IMG/VR virus record: IMGVR_UViG_3300032050_000677
Location: 1-27,070 of that record
Source of the DNA: a virus
Direction: 5' to 3' (one strand)
DNA: 27,070 nt
The position numbers were made by a program, and so were the translations under genes. Below, in pieces: positions 16,749 to 23,211 of this stretch. The notes below the pieces were generated by a model. The model was not told where the DNA came from. It ran no database searches and saw only the letters and a program-made list of their open reading frames with translations. The first letter of the stretch is position 1. Each line of letters opens with the position of its first letter.

Positions 16749-17186
16749 TTAATCTTTCCAATTGTAGTTCATTCTCAATCCCACCCTAAAGTAGAGGTTT
16801 TTGTTTATCATCTCCACGCCTGTGTTTAATCTTGCGTCGTCGAACCAAGACTTGAAATTGTAGTCCACTCCCCAAGAAGCTGCTCTTCCTATCACAAGCT
16901 GTCTGTTCTCTACAGCCCTTGTTTGTATGATAGCTGCAGTGAAATTGAATCTGTTAGCGAACAACACGCCTCCTTTGAAAGTAACAAAGTTTACGTGGCC
17001 GCCTCTTTGGAACCTATCGCTCAGTCCAATGGAAGCCTGTGGCTGGAGCAGTCCTTTTCCGAATTTATACCCAGCGTCGAACATTATGCCCTTGCGTTCA
17101 CCGAACAACCCAGCGAAATGGGCAAACGGTTGCGAGTAAGCGCTTGCGAAAAGAGTTAAAAATAAGATTGTTAGTACGTATTTCAT
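16749..17186 (-). CDS. Small exported outer-membrane beta-barrel candidate
   Basis: This 145-residue protein has a signal peptide (MKYVLTILFLTLFASAYS, cleavage before Gln19). The mature part alternates polar and hydrophobic or aromatic residues: MFDAGYKFGKG, LQPQASIGLSDRF, HVNFVTFKGGVLF, FNFTAAIIQT, ASWGVDYNFKSWF, LYFRVGLRMNYNWKD. These read as about eight amphipathic strands ending in an aromatic residue close to the C-terminus, typical of small outer-membrane barrels. The gene overlaps the preceding YfiM-like gene by four bases (ATGA). A phage-encoded surface barrel could mask a receptor. No specific family is recognised. Confidence 0.75.
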   Translation of the reverse strand: MKYVLTILFLTLFASAYSQPFAHFAGLFGERKGIMFDAGYKFGKGLLQPQASIGLSDRFQRGGHVNFVTFKGGVLFANRFNFTAAIIQTRAVENRQLVIGRAASWGVDYNFKSWFDDARLNTGVEMINKNLYFRVGLRMNYNWKD

Positions 17187-17491
17187 TTTTTTAGTTTTGA
17201 TATGATAAAAGATGTTACAAAACCGCTCACCGCTGTGAACGCTAAATCCACAGGATCGAACTTACCGTAGCTTCTGTAATCGTACAGTTCTTTTGCTAAA
17301 CCTGCTGAAGTTGCTGCGACGGTTCCCCACAACACAGGTTTCTTTGTTGCAAAAGCTACCGGTGCCGCTACGTAGCTACCCGCAAACGCATGAAGTAGCT
17401 TATCGTCCTGTATCAGTCTCGTTGGAGCGATTCTCTGCGATAAACAGGATAGAGACAGCGTTAAAGCTAGTATGGTTAGAGTGAACCTCAT
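17183..17491 (-). CDS. YfiM/DUF2279-like exported protein
   Basis: This 102-residue protein has an N-terminal signal (MRFTLTILALTLSLSCLSQ); whether Cys16 is lipidated is unclear. The mature part has DDKLLHAFAGSYVAAPVAF, then GTVAATSAGLAKELYDYRSY and FDPVDLAFTAVSGF. This D-K-x-x-H then K-E-x-x-D then D-x-x pattern is what I know from YfiM-like periplasmic lipoproteins and related DUF2279 proteins, whose role is not established. A short hydrophobic C-terminal helix ends ISKLKK. Its ATG lies only four bases after a TATTTATA octamer, and its stop overlaps the barrel gene, so the pair is coupled. Confidence 0.75.
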   Translation of the reverse strand: MRFTLTILALTLSLSCLSQRIAPTRLIQDDKLLHAFAGSYVAAPVAFATKKPVLWGTVAATSAGLAKELYDYRSYGKFDPVDLAFTAVSGFVTSFIISKLKK

Positions 17492-17495
17492 TTAA

Positions 17496-17503
17496 TATAA
17501 ATA
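17496..17503 (-). promoter_or_regulatory. TATTTATA octamer upstream of the YfiM-like gene
   Basis: Coding-strand context is CCGTATTTATATTAAATG, four bases from the ATG at 17491. A promoter here would give an almost leaderless mRNA, which leaves a translation role possible. The 74-base gap above it (17492-17565) is locally GC-richer, and I see no convincing hairpin in it. Confidence 0.4.
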
Positions 17504-17565
17504 CGGCTACCCATTGAATCCGGCTATTTGGGCTCGAATTAGCTGTGTAAACCAACCTTTATTTT

Positions 17566-18969
17566 TTAAAATTTATTTATGTACTTGTTGTACAATGAGT
17601 ATTGTAATTGATCTAACGGAGGCATGGTATACATATCGGGGGTTGCAGGTGGGAATCCAGTTAATTTTAGATAGAGTTTGTTGTTTTGGTTGTTACGTAT
17701 TGCGTGAGGTGAAATCCATATGTCTCCTGTTTGAGAAAGACAACTTCCTTGAAAAATGAAACCTCCCATGGTTGGAGAACTAGGTATGTTTGTGATTGTG
17801 TTCCAATCTAATCCTTCAGATCCATATAGCTTAGATATTGTTTGGGTTTCTGGGTCAAATTCGTATGGTAATAATAGTCTACTAGTATTTCTATCCGTTA
17901 TTGTGCTATTTGGAGATTCGAAGGTGATTTGTACAAAGTATATTTTACCGTTTGTTCCTAAAGTTGGAAACCCGCCTCCTAAGTTAGCTGAATCTCTATT
18001 AACTCTGTTAGCGCTTGGATAAAACATCGGGTTTCTAGTATCTAAAAACCCTTTATTGTAGATAGCTGTTACGCTGTCATTTTCTGGATTAATTTGTAAT
18101 ATAAAATTTTGACCGTATGATATGCAGTATATTTTGTTGTCCAATGCTAGCACTCCTCCCCAAAAACCGGCAGCAATAGTATTTCTTTGTAATACGCGCT
18201 GGAAATTTATTGAATACACGTTATTACCATTCATAGGTTCTATTACAATTATAAATGGCGAATTAAATGGTAGAATATAGATCTTTCCATTAGGTGCTAA
18301 CACTGCTGCTACGTAGCCGTTTATGGTACCTATACCCGTATTTAAACTCGAGAGCGTTTTTGTGAAAGGATTAATTATTAAAATATTACCACTATTTGCC
18401 CCGGCAGATCCATCATAAGGAGCGCAGTATATTAATCCATTTGGAGCTAGTACACCGCCAAGATACCCTCTTTCTGCAGGTAATGTAATGTCTTTTATAA
18501 GTGTAACACTATCATTGCTTGGATCTATTTCGTAAATTGGTAAAGCGGCGTTCGTCGAACTATTGTTCCTAAAAGGTATCGTGTACAATTTTTCATTCGA
18601 TGCGCGAACTATACCTCCATAAGCGCCACGATTGTTATTCATTGGTATCATTGTGGTAATACCTGTAGCAGGATCTAATTTTTGTAAAAAGTTAGAAGAT
18701 CCTATAGGGCTATCTATTGCAGTGGTAAACCCAGTGTGAACTCCATACAAACATCCGTTTGATGCTAGTGTCATAGGTCCGATCCTTGGAAAGTCATCGG
18801 AGCCTGATCTCGCAACAACAGTAGTTTGTATGGTTCCGTATTCGTTTGTTCCATACATCATGGGATTGTTGGGAAGATTCAAAACAGAAGGAGGTACTGA
18901 TTGGCCGTTGTTTCCGTTATGGAAATATCCTAGGCTCTTATTAAGATATGTTGCAACTCCCCTTGCCAT
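17566..18969 (-). CDS. Seven-repeat beta-propeller adhesin-like protein
   Basis: This 467-residue protein is built of seven repeats beginning near residues 64, 116, 169, 218, 268, 331 and 401. The consensus is GGVLAPNGKIYxxP, a variable loop, then IDPxxxxV, as in GGVLAPNGLIYCAP at 171-184 and VLAPNGKIYILP at 223-234. Seven such units suggest one closed seven-bladed propeller. The first 60 residues (ending near SGSDDFP) may attach it to the virion. There is no signal peptide. It overlaps the preceding 139-residue gene by one base (TAATG) and ends the fibre block. Propellers of this kind bind glycans or proteins, so a receptor-binding tip is likely, but that is inference. Confidence 0.82.
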   Translation of the reverse strand: MARGVATYLNKSLGYFHNGNNGQSVPPSVLNLPNNPMMYGTNEYGTIQTTVVARSGSDDFPRIGPMTLASNGCLYGVHTGFTTAIDSPIGSSNFLQKLDPATGITTMIPMNNNRGAYGGIVRASNEKLYTIPFRNNSSTNAALPIYEIDPSNDSVTLIKDITLPAERGYLGGVLAPNGLIYCAPYDGSAGANSGNILIINPFTKTLSSLNTGIGTINGYVAAVLAPNGKIYILPFNSPFIIVIEPMNGNNVYSINFQRVLQRNTIAAGFWGGVLALDNKIYCISYGQNFILQINPENDSVTAIYNKGFLDTRNPMFYPSANRVNRDSANLGGGFPTLGTNGKIYFVQITFESPNSTITDRNTSRLLLPYEFDPETQTISKLYGSEGLDWNTITNIPSSPTMGGFIFQGSCLSQTGDIWISPHAIRNNQNNKLYLKLTGFPPATPDMYTMPPLDQLQYSLYNKYINKF

Positions 18970-19388
18970 TAATAATCTCCTCCTCTTGTAATTACATGAA
19001 ATTTATCTTGAACACCTGCATAGACGGATATAGCGGCTTGTAATAATTGACCTGCTTGCATCAATAACCCATTTGAATAAAAAAGAGTTTGTGCTTGTCC
19101 TATTGCTGTATTAGACGCTGTAATAGTTGGAAGCGCTATTTCTGATACTAATCTTGGATTGGCTCCGTTTGTATCTGTAATAAAAACTCTTCCTACCATT
19201 GCGGATGATGCTGCTGGGGACGCTTGGGCAGATACGAAACTTACAAAATCAACTCTGCTACCATTTGATCCGGCGGTAAATATTGTTGTTAAAGCGCCAC
19301 TACCATCTCTTGCAGTATTAGCGGCTGTAATTTCAGCACCAGTTGTTTTTGGAGATAAAATAAAAATTGGTGTTGTGTTTGCTGGCAT
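18969..19388 (-). CDS. Small fibre-associated or decoration-like protein
   Basis: This 139-residue protein is beta-rich and low in charge. It has an A/T/S-rich start (NTTPIFILSPKTTGAEITAA), SNGSRVDFVSFVSAQ, SSAMVGRVFITDTNGANPRL and AAISVYAGVQDKFHVITRGG at the end. This jelly-roll-like pattern recurs in small phage virion proteins I have seen annotated as unknown. No motif gives a function. It lies between a fibre gene and the propeller gene, with which it shares a one-base overlap, so it could link the propeller to the fibre. That pairing is inference. Confidence 0.72.
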   Translation of the reverse strand: MPANTTPIFILSPKTTGAEITAANTARDGSGALTTIFTAGSNGSRVDFVSFVSAQASPAASSAMVGRVFITDTNGANPRLVSEIALPTITASNTAIGQAQTLFYSNGLLMQAGQLLQAAISVYAGVQDKFHVITRGGDY

Positions 19389-19399
19389 GTTTATTGTTT

Positions 19400-20533
19400 T
19401 TAGAAAAAGTTAAAGTAATTAAATAAATTTAAGGTTGGACTAGCACTACTACCTCCACCAGGGATGTTAATAGATGCTGTGTTCGATGATACTGTAGCAG
19501 TGACTCCCGCTCCTGTAAAGTTAATAAATGTTGCGGTGCCTTGAGAAGTTCCTTCATCTGCTATTGTTATCGAAGATACACCTCCTCCTCCACCTCCTGG
19601 TGCCCAAGATGCAGATACCGCCCAACTAGCAGTACCGAACAAAGATCCAGTAATGTTAGGAGAATTTAATGAACCTGTTACGGTGTGTCTATCTGTTGCT
19701 GCGTTTCCAATAGTTACACCAGTTCCAGTAACTACGAATTCGGTTACGCTTCCGCTTGTAACAGAGAAGGTAGATACGCTTACACTCGCGCTTACGCTGC
19801 CGGTTGTTATCTGAGTCAGGTTTAAACCTGCCACCCCTGAGGCTAAAATGTAAGACGCTGTTGCTGCGTTTTTTACAGCGCCAAGCACTATACTCCCTGT
19901 ATCATCGGCAGTATACTCTACGTTTTCTAGTATTACTGATAACGGAAGTGTGCCGCTTTTGTTGGGAAAGTTTATAATTCTATCCCCTGTAATTAAACCG
20001 CCTTTTAAACGTAAAACATTGCCCGAAGCAACGCCTATGTTTATTCTTGCTTCTGAATTATCAGCTTCAAAACCTGCAAATATTTCAGGTGTTGTGTTTT
20101 CTACGTTAAAAGAAGCGTTTGCGTTTGATACTGTTATGTTATTTGTTGTAGTCGTTCCATTATCCGTTACCTGTTGAAGATTTAGCAAACTATAAGAAGC
20201 TGTTCCAAACAACGAACCTGTGAAAGACGTAGCCACAACTCTAGTGTTCACCAATAAACCTTCTTGCGACATAGATGCACTAACGCTCCCAGAAGAGATC
20301 TGGGACAGATTGAGACCTACTATCGCGGACGATGGTATATTACGCAAATCTGCTCCCGAGCCACTGAAAGAGCCCGAAAACGACCCAGAGCCACCCAGGG
20401 ACAGCGATGCGGTTGGCACTGTTGCAATCTCGTTAAAAGAGATCCACGCGGTGCCGTTCCACTTCCACTTTTGGCCCAAAGGACCTACGTAGATTTGATC
20501 GAGAACCGGGTTAGAAGGAAAATTTAGTGCCAT
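19400..20533 (-). CDS. Tail fibre protein
   Basis: This 377-residue protein starts MALNFPSNPVLDQIYVGP followed by KWKWNGTAWISF, a virion-attachment opening common in phage fibres. The rest is S/G/T/A-rich with SGSFSGSFSGSG, two SLFGTAS(Y/W) units and VSASWAP. Two modules match the giant fibre at 23212-27070: VAGLNLTQI..GSVSASVS with FVVTGTG at about 235-285, and DEGTSQGTATFINFTGAGVT at about 330-350. It has no chaperone or enzyme domain and ends abruptly after a short aromatic tail (NLFNYFNFF). It probably forms a trimeric fibre whose tip is provided by neighbouring proteins. Confidence 0.83.
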   Translation of the reverse strand: MALNFPSNPVLDQIYVGPLGQKWKWNGTAWISFNEIATVPTASLSLGGSGSFSGSFSGSGADLRNIPSSAIVGLNLSQISSGSVSASMSQEGLLVNTRVVATSFTGSLFGTASYSLLNLQQVTDNGTTTTNNITVSNANASFNVENTTPEIFAGFEADNSEARINIGVASGNVLRLKGGLITGDRIINFPNKSGTLPLSVILENVEYTADDTGSIVLGAVKNAATASYILASGVAGLNLTQITTGSVSASVSVSTFSVTSGSVTEFVVTGTGVTIGNAATDRHTVTGSLNSPNITGSLFGTASWAVSASWAPGGGGGGVSSITIADEGTSQGTATFINFTGAGVTATVSSNTASINIPGGGSSASPTLNLFNYFNFF

Positions 20534-20556
20534 TTACTGTGTGTTAGTTTGTTGTG

Positions 20557-20832
20557 TTAAAATGTTTCCCAGTTGCCTCCGGTGTATTTTACTTTAATTA
20601 CTCCGTTCGCGTCTTTTGCAACGTGTGTTATTTTACACACAGCACACAGTATTTCTACCATTTCACCGTTGTCGAGTTTAGACGCGATGTCTGTTACCTG
20701 GTAAATGTGCGCGTGTTGAGCGTATTCGTTGTAGTCTGGAATCGATTCTAACTCGCCTGCGTTTTCGTCAAACGGTTTTTTCCAGCTTGCTATTTTTGAA
20801 TCGAAGCACGACTTGCATATGATTAATCCCAT
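20557..20832 (-). CDS. Small zinc-ribbon-like protein
   Basis: This 91-residue protein has two CxxC pairs, IICKSCF (C6, C9) and ILCAVCK (C63, C66). They are separated by an acidic region with aromatic and His residues (DYNEYAQHAHIYQV). Four such cysteines at this spacing can bind one zinc ion in a rubredoxin/zinc-ribbon fold. There is no signal peptide. It is out of place among fibre genes, and it starts 22 bases after the 189-residue fibre gene with a TATTTATA octamer filling part of the gap. The function is unknown; a regulator or assembly factor is possible. Confidence 0.75.
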   Translation of the reverse strand: MGLIICKSCFDSKIASWKKPFDENAGELESIPDYNEYAQHAHIYQVTDIASKLDNGEMVEILCAVCKITHVAKDANGVIKVKYTGGNWETF

Positions 20833-20846
20833 GATTGCTTATTTTA

Positions 20847-20854
20847 TATAAATA
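20847..20854 (-). promoter_or_regulatory. TATTTATA octamer upstream of the zinc-ribbon-like gene
   Basis: Coding-strand context is CTAATATTTATATAAAATAA. It starts directly after the stop of the 189-residue gene and ends 14 bases before the ATG at 20832. Confidence 0.45.
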
Positions 20855-21424
20855 TTAGTACTCTCTGTAATAGACGTGGCTGTAGGGACCCATTCCAACA
20901 TCGGTTGCGCCACCAGCTGCTCCCTCCGATGATAGCGTTGGCGCCCAAGTGGGTGCACCTGTGGGAGCCGCCCTTACTAGCGCTCTTATGGGTACGTAGT
21001 AGTAGTTCGTTAAGCTGTTTCCAGGGCCTGAGCCCGCTGTGGCTGTGACATTTAGGCCGAGTTGCACGGCGGTGGTTGATGTCGGATTTTCTATGTTATA
21101 TATGTTAAGAGCTAAGTTTGCGCCTGTTACTCCCACCCTCGGTCCGTTAGCCGATCTGATAGTTGATACCAACAGGTTGCCGTATATTAAATACCTTTTG
21201 TTGTTTTCTAAAGTTATCTGTAAACCGGTTATAGTTTGCTGAGCTGTATTTGTAGTTGTAAATGCAGTTGATAGCATCGAATATCTCCAAGGGGTGTTAG
21301 CAGCAAGATACGTTGGTATGCTTCCGCTCGGTAGCTGCATAGAAAACCCTCCGGATACCGACGTTGTCCACGATCCGGATAAAATGCTTATCGGCGATAT
21401 GATGCTATTTGAAAATTGACTCAT
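20855..21424 (-). CDS. Fibre tip or adhesin-like protein (paralogue of the 380-residue protein)
   Basis: This 189-residue beta-rich protein begins MSQFSNSIISPISILSGSWT. It then has TTNTAQQTITGLQITLENNK, RYLIYGNLLVST, NGPRVGVTGANL and a closing YSHVYYREY. The core order (a TNTA segment, a T.TGL segment, KRYL, a short strand with Leu-Leu, R.G..G) also appears in the C-terminal third of the neighbouring 380-residue protein, which ends SVLFYRVIE. The two therefore look related, with the shared part a probable receptor-binding head. There is no signal peptide. Four bases separate it from the preceding gene. Confidence 0.75.
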   Translation of the reverse strand: MSQFSNSIISPISILSGSWTTSVSGGFSMQLPSGSIPTYLAANTPWRYSMLSTAFTTTNTAQQTITGLQITLENNKRYLIYGNLLVSTIRSANGPRVGVTGANLALNIYNIENPTSTTAVQLGLNVTATAGSGPGNSLTNYYYVPIRALVRAAPTGAPTWAPTLSSEGAAGGATDVGMGPYSHVYYREY

Positions 21425-21428
21425 AATA

Positions 21429-22571
21429 CTATTCTATTACTCTGTAAAACAATACGCTACCCGAACCGGCTGTAACAGCTGTACCGCCTGTTTCGCTTAG
21501 TATTTGTACCTGAGGGTCACCTGCGGCTGTTTTTACAAACGAATACTCTCCGTAGACCAAAAAGTTTGTGTTTAACGTTGGCCAGGTACCGGCTGTAATG
21601 CTTGTTATATTGTTACCGTCTGCTGAATTTTGAATTGCGTACGCGGTGGTGGACGTGGGCGTAAACAGGCTTCCCAAGTAATTGCTGCCTGTAATGACAC
21701 GCATCCTAAACCCCGTTGCTGCGGCTGCCGATCTTCCTATTAAATATAAGTTAGCTAGATATCTTTTACCGTTTGTCAATCCCGTAGTGGTAAACACGGT
21801 TACGTAAGCAGTATTACTAGTATTAGCAACGTCTGTAGCTAAACTCTGCGATTGCCACAAACTTGCAGTATCGAATAAAACAGAGCTTGATATTAAATTA
21901 CCGGCCGGTATTTGCGCAATGCTGCTTCCGCTTATATTTAAAGGTCTACTTGATGTAACCGGAGCTAGACTACTACTATAACCTATAAATCTATTCAGAT
22001 AAATACTTCCTGAGTTTATTGTTACTCTATCTGTATTTTCTGATGCTAAGCCTATAAAAAAGTCTGTTACATTGGTAGGGAATAAAACGCTATCGTTGTA
22101 CGTAACACCTTGTATTGTTGTTGGGTAAGTTGTGTTTGCAACCGCTAAACCCGCCGCAACACTTCTAAACAAACCATCTCCTGTTCCACCTATTCCCCTA
22201 GTTAAAGCAGTAGCAGTAGAAGCAATTGCTATATTTATAGCTTTTGTTGCACTGTTTGTACCATAATCTATAGTTGGACCGCTTGCAGCTACTGCTGTAC
22301 GAGTACCCAATAAATAGAACGGAGAATGCACTTGAGTGTTTCTAAAATTTTTAACAGTTGAAAGAAACACAGTGGTCGTACCGGGCAACGGTTGGGCTAT
22401 ACTTTGCGTAACTGAGCTTGTTATGTAATATATCGGATCGGGTAAATTTGTAAAATAGAGGTTACTAGATGCTGATACTGGAAAGTGACTCGCTTGTACT
22501 ACATCAGTGTTTGATGATCTTTTTATGTAGTAGTTGTCTACTGTCGAATTTATGTATAAAGGAAATGCCAT
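21429..22571 (-). CDS. Fibre or adhesin protein with C-terminal binding-head-like domain
   Basis: This 380-residue protein is low in charge and rich in S, T, A and N. The start (MAFPLYINSTVDNYYIKRSS) may be an attachment region. A middle part of about 80 residues contains SATKAINIAIASTATALT. The last 130 residues have ANTSNTAYVTVFTTTGLTNG, KRYLANLYLIGRS, GFRMRV, FLVYGEYSFVKTAAGDPQV and GSVLFYRVIE, resembling the whole of the 189-residue downstream protein. It lies between the 202- and 189-residue fibre genes with gaps of 9 and 4 bases. The receptor-binding role is inferred from context and similarity to its neighbour. Confidence 0.75.
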   Translation of the reverse strand: MAFPLYINSTVDNYYIKRSSNTDVVQASHFPVSASSNLYFTNLPDPIYYITSSVTQSIAQPLPGTTTVFLSTVKNFRNTQVHSPFYLLGTRTAVAASGPTIDYGTNSATKAINIAIASTATALTRGIGGTGDGLFRSVAAGLAVANTTYPTTIQGVTYNDSVLFPTNVTDFFIGLASENTDRVTINSGSIYLNRFIGYSSSLAPVTSSRPLNISGSSIAQIPAGNLISSSVLFDTASLWQSQSLATDVANTSNTAYVTVFTTTGLTNGKRYLANLYLIGRSAAAATGFRMRVITGSNYLGSLFTPTSTTAYAIQNSADGNNITSITAGTWPTLNTNFLVYGEYSFVKTAAGDPQVQILSETGGTAVTAGSGSVLFYRVIE

Positions 22572-22580
22572 AACAGTATT

Positions 22581-23189
22581 TTATAATATTACCACTGGTC
22601 CAAAGTTAACTAATAGAGCATTACTGCTAATCGCGACGCCTACCTCTTGATATATGTTATTAGGACTACCCGCGGGCGTACTGAGTATGCCTCCATCTGT
22701 GCTTAAAAAATATCTAGATCCTGCGGTTAAAGAAGTGCGATTTGTAATCAACCCAGAGTAAAACACAACGACCGGATTGGTTGCAACTGCGGATTGAGTT
22801 ACGAAACCGTGCGCTTGTCTCGTTATGTCAGAACTCGAAGCTTTTCTAACTCCGCCTGAGTGTATGTTTACTAGATCACCTGCTGCTAGTGTTTCAGAAG
22901 CTAACAGTGATGGAAAACCAGAACCTGAAGTTAATACTATCGAACCTGTAATAACCGCTATTCCCGCAAATGGAAAACCGCTGCTTGCTTGGGTAGGAGC
23001 CCACGAAGCTGATACAGCAAACGAAGCTGATGTAGCGTTTATTGCCCAACTAGAAGTACCAAACAAACTTCCTGTTAATCCGGAAGTTGACGTCATACTA
23101 CCGCTAATAACAAGCGAACCTGATACAAGTAAGCTGCTTGATACTTCAAGCGTATCTATACTTCCACTATCTAAATAAAATATAGGCAT
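22581..23189 (-). CDS. Short tail fibre protein
   Basis: This 202-residue protein opens MPIFYLDSGSIDTLEVSSSL and LVSGSLVISGSMTST. It then has SGLTGSLFGTSSWAINATSA and FAVSASWAP, the same repeat unit as in the giant fibre. After residue 95 the style changes to a compact domain, LAAGDLVNIHSGGVRKASSS, AHGFVTQSA, VVFYSGLITN, AGSRYFLSTDGG and QEVGVAISSNALLVNFGP. This fold type recurs at the ends of phage fibres and resembles capsid-cement-like (DUF2190-like) proteins. A TATTTATA octamer lies seven bases before its ATG. Confidence 0.78.
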   Translation of the reverse strand: MPIFYLDSGSIDTLEVSSSLLVSGSLVISGSMTSTSGLTGSLFGTSSWAINATSASFAVSASWAPTQASSGFPFAGIAVITGSIVLTSGSGFPSLLASETLAAGDLVNIHSGGVRKASSSDITRQAHGFVTQSAVATNPVVVFYSGLITNRTSLTAGSRYFLSTDGGILSTPAGSPNNIYQEVGVAISSNALLVNFGPVVIL

Positions 23190-23196
23190 AATCTAT

Positions 23197-23204
23197 TATA
23201 AATA
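23197..23204 (-). promoter_or_regulatory. TATTTATA octamer upstream of the 202-residue fibre gene
   Basis: Coding-strand context is AATTATATTTATAATAGATT, seven bases from the ATG at 23189, in the 22-base gap after the giant fibre gene. It includes TATATTTA. Confidence 0.45.
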
Positions 23205-23211
23205 TAATTTT

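Noticed and set aside
17492-17565. tRNA or structured RNA in the 74-base gap
   Set aside because: There is local GC enrichment, but no cloverleaf arms, and only weak four- to five-base pairings could be found by eye.
22825-23178. 117-residue plus-strand frame
   Set aside because: It is a shadow of the S/A/T-rich fibre gene on the other strand; similar frames occur under all fibre genes.
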